Counted from the first letter of the stretch, positions 24,761-33,240 are shown. The stretch is DNA of 64,000 bases from JBEKYD01 sp052148435 (GCA_052148435.1 JBKQIF010000035.1:1-64000); one strand, 5' to 3'. The notes: generated by a model from the sequence alone, not told the origin. Program-made: numbers and translations.

Positions 24761-25333
24761 ATGCCTGCTCCGCGGGATGATGAGGACGTGGAACCGCCCG
24801 AGGACGCCTCTGCTTCACGGGCTCGCCAATGGTGCCGGGCCGCGCTGGCGCTGGGGTTTCTCTTCGCGAGCTTGCCACTGACGGGCAAGCTGTTTCTGGG
24901 CAGTTGGAGGTTCGACGGCGCGGCGGCCATAGCGTGCCTGTGCCTGGTTGCGGCGGCGTATCTCTATTTTGTCGGACGAAAGCGCCGTCCCCCGATCCCG
25001 GATTCCGCCGCGATTCTCGGCGAGGCCATCCGGCTGGCTGCGTCGGGGGAGACCGGACGTGGGCTTGCACTACTGGATGAAGCGCTTCGACTGAGCCCCG
25101 GCCTCTGGCAGGCGCGGGAGTACCGCGGCCACATGCGTCTTGGAGAACCGGACGCCGTCGAGTCCGCGCTCCAGGACTTCACGGAGGCGATTCGGCTGGC
25201 ACCCGACGAACCGCACCTCTATATCCTCCGCAGCCACGTCTTCACTCTACTCGGGCGTGATGCGGCCGCGCGCACTGATCTTGAGGCCGCCGCCCGACTG
25301 GGCGGAGACACAGGGGAACCGGCTGGACCGTAG
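24761..25333 (+). CDS. Small membrane-anchored TPR protein
   Basis: The 190-residue protein has a charged N-terminus, two hydrophobic segments ('AALALGFLFASLPLTGKLFL' and 'GAAAIACLCLVAAAYLYFVG') and a C-terminal set of TPR-like helices ('GRGLALLDEALRLSPGLWQA', 'ALQDFTEAIRLAPDEPHLYI', 'HVFTLLGRDAAARTDLEAAA'). I chose ATG 24761 for its GGAAGGGG ribosome-site-like stretch at 24741-24748 and the acidic start; an upstream ATG in the same frame at 24722 lies inside repeat DNA. Likely a membrane scaffold; no partner visible. Confidence 0.65.
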   Translation: MPAPRDDEDVEPPEDASASRARQWCRAALALGFLFASLPLTGKLFLGSWRFDGAAAIACLCLVAAAYLYFVGRKRRPPIPDSAAILGEAIRLAASGETGRGLALLDEALRLSPGLWQAREYRGHMRLGEPDAVESALQDFTEAIRLAPDEPHLYILRSHVFTLLGRDAAARTDLEAAARLGGDTGEPAGP

Positions 25334-25409
25334 CTGAAATCACTGTGCCGGTTGTCGCTGCCTAAACGAGCGGATGGTCAAAGCCGGGCTCACCTTGGCG
25401 GGGCATAGC
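25334..25409 (+). other. Short gap, no feature seen
   Basis: Between the TPR gene and the following repeat copy there is no recognisable gene or hairpin. The downstream side (25561-25805) is also empty apart from the region that must contain the promoter of the amidohydrolase gene. Confidence 0.3.
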
Positions 25410-25560
25410 TTGCCGCTCCTCGCCGCGCGCGTTCCACGAGCGCAGGCGGCGCGGATGGACGCGCCGGCGCCGGAGTTCTCGTCGAGCCGCTGTCGAACCG
25501 CGGCGCAAGCCGATGCACGAGCCGGCACGTCGTAGCTTGACGATTTCTTGAGGCCTCCGC
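25410..25560 (+). repeat. Mosaic repeat, single copy (C then decayed A and B)
   Basis: This is one of the cleanest C modules: 'gcgcgcgttccacgagcgca', 'ggcggcgcggatggacgcgc' and 'cggcgccggagttctcgtcg'. Module A is collapsed to 'gagccgctgtcgaaccgcgg', and the start of module B ('cgtcgtagcttgacgatttc') ends the copy. Confidence 0.65.
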
Positions 25561-25805
25561 TTGCGACCCGCAGGGCAACGGCAGACTTGACGATCACTAC
25601 GCCCCTGCTGCCATAACTTACGACATACCAAAGCCTTATGGGTTTCACGACAGAAACTAGTGAGCCGAGCTTTAGCTACTCCAGCATGACCGGTGAGTAC
25701 GTTGGCGGCGCCGTGCTGCTGGCTGCCGAGGCGGAGCGGATCGGTTGTTTCTCGGGGGCGTGCGGCATACAATCGAATCGGACTATTCTGGCAGCAAGGA
25801 CGGGA

Positions 25806-27026
25806 ATGAGAAACATGAATCGCAGGCGATGGATGATGCTTTCCGGGGCCGCAATGGCGCGCGGGGGCGCCGCTCAGACCCCGCAGGCGGAGCAGCCCAG
25901 CCCCCCTGACGAAGCGCAGGATACCCCGGACAAGTTCCTGCTAAAAGATTACCGCCCGGAGTCTATCTACCGGGTCCCGAAAACCGAGGCCAAAAAAGCC
26001 AAATATCCGGTCATCGATGTGCATTGCCACGGCGCCCGTCCCCCGCAACAGGTTGACGACATGGTTAAGCTAATGGACGCCACTGGCGTGGAAAAGACCG
26101 TGATCTTCACCGGTGCGGCGACGCCGGAAAGGTTCACCGAGGTGCGGCAGGCGTACATCAAATATCCCGGCCGTTTTGATTTGTGGTGTAGCTTCGATCT
26201 CGCGGGTGTCAACCAGCCGGGATTTGGGCCTAATGCTGTCAAAGCGCTCGAAGAGTGCCATCGTCTCGGCGCCGTGGGGGTGGGAGAGCTCAGCGACAAG
26301 GGCAGGGGCTTCGCGTCCTTCGGCAGGGCCGGACGGGCCGACTCATCGAACCCGCCGGGGCGCGGTTTCCAGGGAAGAGGAAGCGGCTTCTCTCCACCGA
26401 GCACCGCCCCTGCCGGTCCCCATCCGGATCATTTGCGCATGGACTCTCTGTGGGACAAATGCGCGCTGTTGGGCATGCCCGTCAATATCCACGTTTCCGA
26501 CCCCATCTGGTCCTACCAGCCGATGGACCGGAAGAATGACGGTCTCATGAACGGCTACACCTGGATGATCAAAGTGACGCCCGGCATGCTGGGGCACAAC
26601 GAGCTGATCGAGAGCCTGGAGGGTGCGGTGAAGAAGCATCCCAAGACGATCTTCATCGCCTGCCACCTCATGAATCTGGACTGGGATCTGGCGCGGCTGG
26701 GCCAGATCTTCGACCGTAATCCGAATCTCTATGGCGACATCTCGGCCCGCTTTGGAGAGCTTGCTCCCATCCCGCGATTCGTGTCGCAGTTCATTCAGAA
26801 ACACCAGGACCGGGTGCTCTACGGGACGGACCTGGGTTACAACCAGCCCATGTTCAGCACAACCTTCCGGATCCTGGAAACCCACGACGAGCACTTTTAC
26901 GTACATGAGCTCTTCAACTACCACTGGCCACTCCATGGCTTCGGTTTGCCTGACGGCGTGTTGAAGAAGGTGTACGCGGATAACGCCCGCAATGTCTTCC
27001 AGCGGGCGCGAAGCAACGCGGCCTGA
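25806..27026 (+). CDS. Secreted amidohydrolase-2 family metal-dependent hydrolase
   Basis: The 406-residue protein starts with an arginine-rich leader ('MNRRRWMMLSGAAMARGGAA'). It then shows the amidohydrolase_2 TIM barrel: the metal-binding HxH in 'YPVIDVHCHGARPP', 'ATGVEKTVIFTGAATPERFT', 'NIHVSDPIW', 'IFIACHLMNLDWDL' and a barrel-end aspartate in 'RVLYGTDLGYNQPMFS'. ATG 25806 has an AAGGA site about 5-6 bases upstream; the frame is open to 25638, but that stretch does not look like leader sequence. The family hydrolyses or decarboxylates many substrates (isomerases, decarboxylases, lactonases), so only the fold can be named. It is probably exported via Tat or Sec. No operon partner. Confidence 0.78.
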   Translation: MRNMNRRRWMMLSGAAMARGGAAQTPQAEQPSPPDEAQDTPDKFLLKDYRPESIYRVPKTEAKKAKYPVIDVHCHGARPPQQVDDMVKLMDATGVEKTVIFTGAATPERFTEVRQAYIKYPGRFDLWCSFDLAGVNQPGFGPNAVKALEECHRLGAVGVGELSDKGRGFASFGRAGRADSSNPPGRGFQGRGSGFSPPSTAPAGPHPDHLRMDSLWDKCALLGMPVNIHVSDPIWSYQPMDRKNDGLMNGYTWMIKVTPGMLGHNELIESLEGAVKKHPKTIFIACHLMNLDWDLARLGQIFDRNPNLYGDISARFGELAPIPRFVSQFIQKHQDRVLYGTDLGYNQPMFSTTFRILETHDEHFYVHELFNYHWPLHGFGLPDGVLKKVYADNARNVFQRARSNAA

Positions 27027-27261
27027 GCCTCCGCGGCGGGGCCACTCTTGGCGCGCTCGAATTGGAGTCGCCGCCGCGTCTTCTGGCCAGCGCCGTTTGT
27101 GTGTCGCAGTTTCTGCCGGGCGGAAACGGAGCGTGCCCGGTTCCACTGAACTGAACCAATCGCCCTGGCGGGCGCCCGGCGAACGCCGGCGGAGGCGGCG
27201 GACGGGAATCCCCTCGCCACGTATCGCGATGATCGTAGCCGCCTCCGCTGCGTCGATGGCA
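27027..27261 (+). other. Gap with faint repeat-like sequence
   Basis: No gene is visible. A stretch near 27233-27260 ('gatcgtagccgcctccgctg' then 'cgtcgatggc') resembles mosaic-repeat module B and directly abuts the truncated 3' end of the OrfA remnant. Confidence 0.3.
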
Positions 27262-27465
27262 CTGTTCGGCCTGGCGATCGGAGCGAGCCTTGGCCTGGAA
27301 GGCGGCGGCGCCGTTCTCGAGAAACTCCTTTTGCCAACGACAGATCGCCGTGGGCTGCAACCCAAACTCATTACGGAACTTGGAAACCGGCTCCTGTTCC
27401 AGCAAATGCCGCCTCAAAATGGCGACCTTCTCTTCTCCCGTGTCAGTTGGCTCGATAACGCCTGA
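27262..27465 (-). pseudogene. IS3-type transposase OrfA fragment
   Basis: The minus strand reads 'TGEEKVAILRRHLLEQEPVS', 'KFRNEFGLQPTAICRWQKEF' and 'LENGAAAFQAKAR'. This is the helix-turn-helix start of IS3-group OrfA proteins (HTH_Tnp_1 type). Similarity stops after the AAAFQ helix; the coiled-coil part and OrfB are absent, and the upstream start is not clear. A leftover insertion-sequence stub with no transposition capacity. It lies 17 bp from the end of the PadR gene. Confidence 0.65.
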
Positions 27466-27481
27466 TGCTTCCTTGCCCGGT

Positions 27482-27814
27482 CTACGCCGTATCGAGGATC
27501 CGATCGACGGCCGCCACGAGCTTGCGCCACGCTGTGGTTTCGGTTTCGAGGCGGGCGCGGCCGGTGCGGGTGAGTTGGTAGTATTTGGCGCGGCGATTGT
27601 TTTCCGATGCGCTCCAGCGCGCATTGATCCAGCCGCGCCGTTCCAGCCGATGCAGCGCCGGATAGAGCGACCCCTGCTGGACCTGAACGGCGTCGCTCGA
27701 GATCTGCTGGATGCGCTCGGAAATCCCCCAGCCGTGCTGCGGCCCGAGAGCTAGCGTCCTCAAGATAAGCAGATCCAAGGTTCCCTGCGGCAGGCCGATT
27801 CGCTCTTCGCCCAT
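27482..27814 (-). CDS. PadR-family transcriptional regulator
   Basis: The 110-residue protein is a classic short PadR repressor: 'GLPQGTLDLLILRTLALGPQ' opens the winged helix, followed by 'HGWGISERIQQIS', 'VQVQQGSLYPALHRLERRGW' and 'NNRRAKYYQLTRTGRARLE'. I chose ATG 27814 (with GGGGAGA just upstream) because the fold begins there. In acidobacteria such regulators usually sit beside an ABC permease (MacB-like) gene; none is present here, so the target is unknown. The neighbour on its 3' side is an IS remnant, which may have removed the original partner. Confidence 0.85.
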   Translation of the reverse strand: MGEERIGLPQGTLDLLILRTLALGPQHGWGISERIQQISSDAVQVQQGSLYPALHRLERRGWINARWSASENNRRAKYYQLTRTGRARLETETTAWRKLVAAVDRILDTA

Positions 27815-27953
27815 CTCTCCCCTATATGTTCTACAGGGACATGCTACACGGTTTCTTGTCGAAGCGCAAAGGGGGAACGAGCCTGCCCCGGCTAAGGCAA
27901 CCATTAGGTAAGGTCTTCAGGGAGCGGCGCCAGCATGAGAGGGAGAGTCCGCT

Positions 27954-28202
27954 TCACGATGGCTGTTCCTCGGTGAGTTGGTGGCTATCCGTCGCTGTCA
28001 GAGTGAGCCCGTAAATTTCGCGGAGGCGGACGATCTGGGCTAGGGTTTCTTCGGTGAAGGCGCCCTTCCCTTCAAAAGCATGCAACACGATGCCCTCCAG
28101 GAGATCGCCGAGCGACATGTCCTTGAGTTCCGCAATTGCCTTGAGAACCTTCAAGATCCGTTTTTCCATCCGAACGCCGGTCTGTACTCGTTCTACGATC
28201 AT
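27954..28202 (-). CDS. Small ribbon-helix-helix-like protein
   Basis: The 82-residue product has the layout of a ribbon-helix-helix regulator: a short strand and first helix ('VQTGVRMEKRILKVLKAIAE') followed by 'LKDMSLGDLLEGIVLHAFEG' and a C-terminal helix ('LAQIVRLREIYGLT'). Such proteins are usually DNA-binding repressors or antitoxins. No toxin gene lies next to it. Its start faces the AT-rich divergent promoter region shared with the 28280 gene. Specific function unknown. Confidence 0.65.
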   Translation of the reverse strand: MIVERVQTGVRMEKRILKVLKAIAELKDMSLGDLLEGIVLHAFEGKGAFTEETLAQIVRLREIYGLTLTATDSHQLTEEQPS

Positions 28203-28279
28203 GGTACTAATGTATCACAGTAGTATTTTATTTTAATAGTTTTCAAAAACAATCCCCGCCAGCCCCATATTCTGGAGGG
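28203..28279. promoter_or_regulatory. AT-rich divergent promoter region
   Basis: Between two divergently transcribed genes there is a short AT-rich island ('agtattttattttaatagtt' around 28222-28241), conspicuous in GC-rich surroundings. On the minus strand 'ttgaaa' with 'tactac' 15 bases downstream is a weak -35/-10 pair. On the plus strand the ribosome site 'ctggaggg' precedes ATG 28280. Confidence 0.4.
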
Positions 28280-29374
28280 ATGACTGTCGCGGAAATCGAT
28301 ACCCCGGCGCTGATCGTGGACCTGGATGTAATGGAGCGCAATCTGGCGCGAGTGGCTCGGTACGCAGCCGAGCATGCCCTGCGCCTGCGTCCTCACACCA
28401 AGACCCACAAATCGGTGCTGATCGGCAAGCGCCAACTGGCCGGCGGCGCGGCGGGCCTCACGGTGGCCAAAGTCTCCGAAGCGGAGGTCATGGTGGACGC
28501 GGGTCCCGAGGATTTGCTGGTGGCATATCCGGTGATCGGCCACTCCAAGCTGGAACGGCTGATGCGGATTGCCGGCAAAACCAACGTGACGGTGGCGCTG
28601 GACAGCGTTTTCGCGGCGCGCCAGCTTTCCGACGCCGCCCGCGCCGCGCGGCTCGAAGTGGGCGCGCTGGCGGAAGTCGACGTCGGCCTGGGCCGCGTGG
28701 GTGTGGCGCCGGGCGAGGAATTGCTCCACCTGGCCGAGAGCCTGGAAAAACTGCCACACCTCAAACTTCGGGGCATTGCCTTTTATCCCGGCCACATCAA
28801 AGTACTGAGCGAGAGCGGCCTGCGCGCGCTCGATCGACTGCGCGCGCTGCTGGCGTCGATTCTGGCCGATTTCCGCCGCGCGGGAATCGAAACGCCGATC
28901 GTCAGCGGCGGATCCACGCCCACCCTGTTTCATTCCCACGAAATCGAAGGTCTGACGGAAATCCGCCCCGGCACTTACGTGTTCAACGACATGAATACGG
29001 TCGCGTGCGGCGCCTGCCAGTTGGAGGATTGCGCCGCCGCGGTTCTCGCCACGGTGGTTTCCACGGCTCACGCTGGGCAGATGATCATCGACGGTGGATC
29101 TAAGACGTTCTCCTCGGACCGGCTGTCGGCTTCGTCCGAACTCACTTTCGGCCGTGTCATTGAGGCGCCCGGCGCGCGCTTCCACAAGATGAACGAGGAG
29201 CATGGCTTCATCGACCTCGCATGCGCCGAGCGCACGTTCGACATAGGCGAGCGCGTCCGCGTCATCCCCAATCACATTTGCGTGGCCGTGAATCTCCACG
29301 AGCGCGTCTACGGAGTGCGCGGCGAAACCGTGGAAACAATTTGGACAGTGGACGCGCGGGGGAAACTGCAATGA
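28280..29374 (+). CDS. D-serine dehydratase / D-threonine aldolase-type PLP enzyme
   Basis: The 364-residue protein combines an alanine-racemase-like PLP barrel with the D-serine dehydratase-like C-terminal domain. The PLP lysine lies in 'LRPHTKTHKSVLIG', and 'VDVGLGRVGVAPGEEL' and 'SGGSTPTLFHS' complete the cofactor pocket. The metal site near the C-terminus reads 'VIPNHICVAVNLHERVY'. The His-x-Cys pair is the zinc-binding form described for eukaryotic-type D-serine dehydratases, whereas bacterial D-threonine aldolases usually have His-x-Asp. So a D-serine (or D-threo-3-hydroxyaspartate-like) dehydratase is favoured, but aldolase activity cannot be excluded. Its stop overlaps the next gene's start by 4 bases. 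Confidence 0.8.
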   Translation: MTVAEIDTPALIVDLDVMERNLARVARYAAEHALRLRPHTKTHKSVLIGKRQLAGGAAGLTVAKVSEAEVMVDAGPEDLLVAYPVIGHSKLERLMRIAGKTNVTVALDSVFAARQLSDAARAARLEVGALAEVDVGLGRVGVAPGEELLHLAESLEKLPHLKLRGIAFYPGHIKVLSESGLRALDRLRALLASILADFRRAGIETPIVSGGSTPTLFHSHEIEGLTEIRPGTYVFNDMNTVACGACQLEDCAAAVLATVVSTAHAGQMIIDGGSKTFSSDRLSASSELTFGRVIEAPGARFHKMNEEHGFIDLACAERTFDIGERVRVIPNHICVAVNLHERVYGVRGETVETIWTVDARGKLQ

Positions 29375-30132
29375 ATCGAACTACAACTCATGAAGGACAG
29401 CGAATCGTGTCATTTTCCAACGTGTACGACGATACCGAGAGAGCGAAGGCGTACGCGACCCTGGAGTTCCCCGGCACTTACTATCTGGCATACCGCGATT
29501 TGCCCGCGATCGTCGGCGCGCACGCCGCCGGACGCGAAGCTCTCGATTTCGGCTGCGGCGCCGGCCGGTCCACGAGGTTCCTGAAGAAGCTCGGTTTCAA
29601 TGCAATCGGCGTCGACATATCGGGCAGCATGATCGAGCTGGCTCGAAACGCCGACCCGAACGGAACCTATCGATTAATCGGCGATGGCGACTTCAGCGCC
29701 TTCGAGCCTGCCCGCTTCGACCTGGTTCTGTCCGCATTCGCCTTTGACAACATTCCCGATGTCGCGCAGCGGCGCGAGCTACTGCGCGGTTTGCGGCGCT
29801 TGCTGAACGATGAAGGACGGATCGTCCTGCTCGGCTCCACGCCTGAAATCTACACGCATGAGTGGGCGTCGTTCACTACCAGGGATTTTCCGGAAAACCG
29901 CCGTGCGAAAAGCGGAGACACGGTGCGGATCGCGATGAAGGACGTCGCCGACGCGCGCCCGGTGGTAGACCTTGTGTGGTTTCACGAAGACTACCTGAAT
30001 CTGTTTGCCGCATCCGGGCTCGACCTTGTCGCTCATTTCCAACCGTTGGGACGCGAAGAGGAGCCCTACGCGTGGCTGACTGAAACCTCCATCGCACCCT
30101 GGGTCATCTACGTCCTGGGCAACAAAGACTAG
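29371..30132 (+). CDS. Class I SAM-dependent methyltransferase
   Basis: The 253-residue protein has the Rossmann SAM motif I 'ALDFGCGAGRSTRFLKKLGF', the acidic motif II in 'AIGVDISGSMIELARNADP', motif III 'FDLVLSAFAFDNIPDVAQRR', and 'LNDEGRIVLLGSTPEIYTHE'. This resembles small-molecule methyltransferases of the methyltransf_11/25 type; the acceptor is unknown. Start ATG 29371 overlaps the stop of the preceding PLP enzyme (ATGA), so the two are coupled and may act in one short pathway. Confidence 0.85.
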   Translation: MNRTTTHEGQRIVSFSNVYDDTERAKAYATLEFPGTYYLAYRDLPAIVGAHAAGREALDFGCGAGRSTRFLKKLGFNAIGVDISGSMIELARNADPNGTYRLIGDGDFSAFEPARFDLVLSAFAFDNIPDVAQRRELLRGLRRLLNDEGRIVLLGSTPEIYTHEWASFTTRDFPENRRAKSGDTVRIAMKDVADARPVVDLVWFHEDYLNLFAASGLDLVAHFQPLGREEEPYAWLTETSIAPWVIYVLGNKD

Positions 30133-30208
30133 GGCGCGCGGCCGCAAGCATGCCAACGGCTACGCGGTCCGGATGGACATGTGCAGCACATGTTTGTATG
30201 CTTAGGAC

Positions 30209-30439
30209 ATGTCGAAGATGATCCAGGTGAGGGACGTCCCGGAACACGTGCATGGCACTCTGAAGTCACGGGCGGCTCGCGAAGGCATGAGCCTTTCCGA
30301 TTTCCTCAAGAGAGAATTGGCGCGCGCGGCGGAGCGGCCCACCATGCAGGAGTGGTTGGAGCGCACACAACAGGCGAAGCCCGTCCGGGCCAAAAAGAGC
30401 CCTGCGCAAGTAATACGCGAACTGCGAGACTCGCGATGA
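30209..30439 (+). CDS. vapB: VapB/FitA-type antitoxin
   Basis: The 76-residue protein opens with the ribbon-helix-helix 'MIQVRDVPEHVHGTLKSRAA' and 'REGMSLSDFLKRELAR', the FitA-like antitoxin pattern, followed by a basic C-terminal tail ('QAKPVRAKKSPAQVIRELRD') that would block the toxin active site. It lies immediately upstream of and overlaps vapC by 4 bases (ATGA). Autoregulation of the pair by the RHH dimer is expected for this family; no operator was identified. Confidence 0.9.
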   Translation: MSKMIQVRDVPEHVHGTLKSRAAREGMSLSDFLKRELARAAERPTMQEWLERTQQAKPVRAKKSPAQVIRELRDSR

Positions 30440-30825
30440 TCGTTCTGGACGCCTCCGTGGTGGTCGAACTCCTCACCAACGGCGCCCTGGCCGATTCCAT
30501 TAGACGCCGCCTTTCCGGACGCGACGAGTCTTTCCTTGTTCCGCATTTGATCGATGTCGAAGTCGTGAGTGCGGTTCGAAGGCTGGTGGCTGGCCGGCCA
30601 ATCGGGGCGGATCGCAGCGAGCAATTTCTCACTGGACTCGCGGCGCTGCCGGCGGAGCGTTATTCGCACACGCCATTGATAGGCCGTATTTGGGAACTAC
30701 GGCACGACTTCACCGCCTATGATGCCACCTACATCGCCTTGGCTGAAGCAACCAACGCCGTCCTCTACACCAGCGACGAGAAATTATGTAAAGGCCACCG
30801 GGCCCGGGTCGTGCTGTTCCGCTGA
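30436..30825 (+). CDS. vapC: VapC toxin, PIN-domain ribonuclease
   Basis: The 129-residue PIN protein keeps the four acidic residues expected for Mg-dependent RNase activity: D5 in 'MIVLDASVVVELL', E42 in 'LIDVEVVSAVRRL', D96 in 'FTAYDATYIALAEA' and D114 in 'LYTSDEKL'. VapC toxins cleave tRNA or rRNA when released from VapB. It is translationally coupled to vapB and looks intact. Confidence 0.92.
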   Translation: MIVLDASVVVELLTNGALADSIRRRLSGRDESFLVPHLIDVEVVSAVRRLVAGRPIGADRSEQFLTGLAALPAERYSHTPLIGRIWELRHDFTAYDATYIALAEATNAVLYTSDEKLCKGHRARVVLFR

Positions 30826-30941
30826 CGGCAGGCCGGCATCTCGCGGCCTGGCCCCGGCCGCCGGATTTCCCTTGGCGGATATAATTCCCCGCACCATCGC
30901 TTCCGCCACCTGATATCGTATGATCCAGCGAGGCTGTATCC

Positions 30942-33227
30942 ATGAAGATACGTCCCGAAGACGCATTGGAATATCACGCGTCGGCGCCTGCCGGCAAGAT
31001 TGCGGTCACGCCGACCAAGCCGTGCCGCACGCAAATCGATCTCAGCCTGGCTTACACGCCGGGCGTGGCCGTGCCGTGTCTCGAAATCGAGCGGGACCCG
31101 TCACTGGCCTATCGCTACACCGCCAAGGGCAACCTGGTGGCCGTGGTCACCAACGGGACGGCCGTGCTGGGGCTGGGCAATATCGGCCCGCTGGCCGGCA
31201 AACCGGTGATGGAAGGCAAAGCGGTGCTGTTCAAACGCTTCGCCGATATCGACGTGTTCGATATCGAACTCGCCACCACCGACCCGGCCGAGGTCATCCG
31301 CGCCTGCCAGTTGCTCGAGCCCACCTTTGGCGGCATTAACCTCGAAGACATCAAGGCCCCCGAATGTTTTGCCATCGAGGAAGAGCTGCATCGCACCATG
31401 AAGATCCCGGTGTTCCACGACGATCAGCACGGGACGGCGATCATCTCCGGCGCCGGCCTGCTGAACGCGCTCGAAATCGCGGGCAAGAAAATCGAAGAGG
31501 TGAAGGTGGTTTTCAACGGCGCGGGGGCGAGCGCGCTGGCCTGCGCCATGCATTACGTCAACCTGGGCGTGCGCCGCGAGAACATCCTGATGTGCGACAC
31601 CAAGGGCGTGATCTACGAAGGGCGCACCGAAGGCATGAACCCCTACAAGGCCCGCTTTGCGGCGCATACCAACCGCCGCACGCTGACCGAGGCCCTGGAA
31701 GGCGCCGACGTGTTCTTCGGCCTCTCCACCGGCGGCGCCGTCAGCCCCGAGATGGTGAAAAGCATGGCGCCCGATCCGCTGATCTTCGCCCTGGCCAACC
31801 CCGACCCCGAGATCGCCTACGACGTGGCATTGGCCGCGCGGCCCGATGCCATTGTGGCCACCGGACGCTCGGATTATCCCAACCAGGTGAACAACGTGCT
31901 GGGTTTCCCGTTCATTTTCCGCGGGGCGCTGGACGTGCGCGCCACCAGCATCAACGACGAGATGAAGCTGGCGGCCACGCGCGCCCTGGCCGCGCTGGCC
32001 AAGGAAGACGTGCCCGATTCGGTGTTGCAGGCCTATGGCGTGGAGCGGCTCTCGTTCGGCCGCGAATACATCATCCCCAAGCCCTTCGATCCTCGCGTGC
32101 TGATCCGGGAAGCCTCGGCGGTGGCGCAGGCGGCCATGGAAACCGGCGTGGCGCAGCAACCGGTCGACCTGGCCCAGTATCGCGAAGAGCTGGAGCGCCG
32201 TCTGGGCCGCGCCAACGAAGTGATGCGCGGCATCATCCACAAAGCCCAGCGCGACCCCAAACGGGTGGTTTTTCCGGAGGGCGAACAGCCCAAGATCCTG
32301 CGCGCCTGCCAGATTCTGCTGGATCAGAAAATCGCCGCGCCGGTGCTGCTGGGCAACGCCGAGACGATTCGCGCGCGGGCGGCGGAGATGCGCCTCCATC
32401 TGAGCGGAGTGGAAGTCGTGGACCCGGAGTCTTTTCTCCGCATCGGCGAATATACCGAGGAGCTCTACCGCCTCCGCCAGCGCAAGGGCGTAACCCCCAC
32501 CGAAGCGGCGAAAATGGCGCGCGCCCCGGTGACCTTCGCCAGCCTGATGGTGCACATGGGCGACGCCGATGCGCTGGTGGGCGGGTTGACCACCCACTAT
32601 CCCGACACCATCCGGCCGGCCCTGCAGGTGATCGCGGTACGGCCGGAGCTGCGCAAAGTGGCGGGCGTTTACGTGCTGATCGCGCCCAAGGGCGGCCTGT
32701 ATTTTCTGGCCGACACTACGGTCAATATCGAACCCGACGTCGAGGAGCTGGCGGAGATCGCCATCATGACCGCCGAAAAAGCCCGCCGATTCGGACAGAC
32801 GCCGCGCGTGGCCGTGCTCTCGTTCTCGAATTTCGGCAGCACCAACCACCGCTTGTCCGCCAAAGCCCGCGCGGTGGTGGACCTGGTGCGCAAGCGCGCG
32901 CCCGGCCTGACGATCGACGGCGAGATGCAGGCCGATACGGCGGTGCTGCCGAAAATCATCGAAGAAACCTACCCCTTCAGCCGTTTAAAAGGCGGCGCCA
33001 ACGTGCTCGTATTTCCCAACCTGGAATCGGCCAATATCGCCTACAAGCTGCTGCAGACCTTGGGCGGCGGCGAGATGATCGGCCCGCTGCTCGCAGGCCT
33101 TACCAAGCCCGTCCACGTGCTGCAGCGCGGATCGTCGGTGAACGATATCGTCAACGTGGCCGCAATCGCGGTGATGGATGCCCAGGAAACCGGGAAACCG
33201 TACCAGACCTTGATGGCCGAAGCCTGA
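30942..33227 (+). CDS. maeB: NADP-dependent malic enzyme fused to phosphotransacetylase (MaeB)
   Basis: The 761-residue protein has an N-terminal malic enzyme (about 1-420): 'LAYTPGVAVPC', 'TNGTAVLGLGNIGPLAGKPV', the metal-binding 'PVFHDDQHGTAIISGAGLLN', and the Rossmann 'VVFNGAGASALACAMHY'. A phosphate acetyltransferase-like domain follows (about 430-761): 'VVFPEGEQPKILRACQIL', 'MVHMGDADALVGGLTTHYPD' and 'VLVFPNLESANIAYKLLQ'. Malic enzyme converts malate to pyruvate with NADPH formation; the PTA-like part is regulatory (acetyl-CoA sensing) in characterised MaeB rather than clearly catalytic. ATG 30942 is the first in-frame start and begins the family N-terminus. Confidence 0.93.
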   Translation: MKIRPEDALEYHASAPAGKIAVTPTKPCRTQIDLSLAYTPGVAVPCLEIERDPSLAYRYTAKGNLVAVVTNGTAVLGLGNIGPLAGKPVMEGKAVLFKRFADIDVFDIELATTDPAEVIRACQLLEPTFGGINLEDIKAPECFAIEEELHRTMKIPVFHDDQHGTAIISGAGLLNALEIAGKKIEEVKVVFNGAGASALACAMHYVNLGVRRENILMCDTKGVIYEGRTEGMNPYKARFAAHTNRRTLTEALEGADVFFGLSTGGAVSPEMVKSMAPDPLIFALANPDPEIAYDVALAARPDAIVATGRSDYPNQVNNVLGFPFIFRGALDVRATSINDEMKLAATRALAALAKEDVPDSVLQAYGVERLSFGREYIIPKPFDPRVLIREASAVAQAAMETGVAQQPVDLAQYREELERRLGRANEVMRGIIHKAQRDPKRVVFPEGEQPKILRACQILLDQKIAAPVLLGNAETIRARAAEMRLHLSGVEVVDPESFLRIGEYTEELYRLRQRKGVTPTEAAKMARAPVTFASLMVHMGDADALVGGLTTHYPDTIRPALQVIAVRPELRKVAGVYVLIAPKGGLYFLADTTVNIEPDVEELAEIAIMTAEKARRFGQTPRVAVLSFSNFGSTNHRLSAKARAVVDLVRKRAPGLTIDGEMQADTAVLPKIIEETYPFSRLKGGANVLVFPNLESANIAYKLLQTLGGGEMIGPLLAGLTKPVHVLQRGSSVNDIVNVAAIAVMDAQETGKPYQTLMAEA

Positions 33228-33240
33228 GAAGCCGGCGGCA

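Noticed and set aside
4548..25560. CRISPR array as an explanation for the regularly spaced repeats
   Set aside because: The units are about 250 bp, degenerate and scattered in many gaps; there are no short identical repeats with unique spacers and no cas genes.
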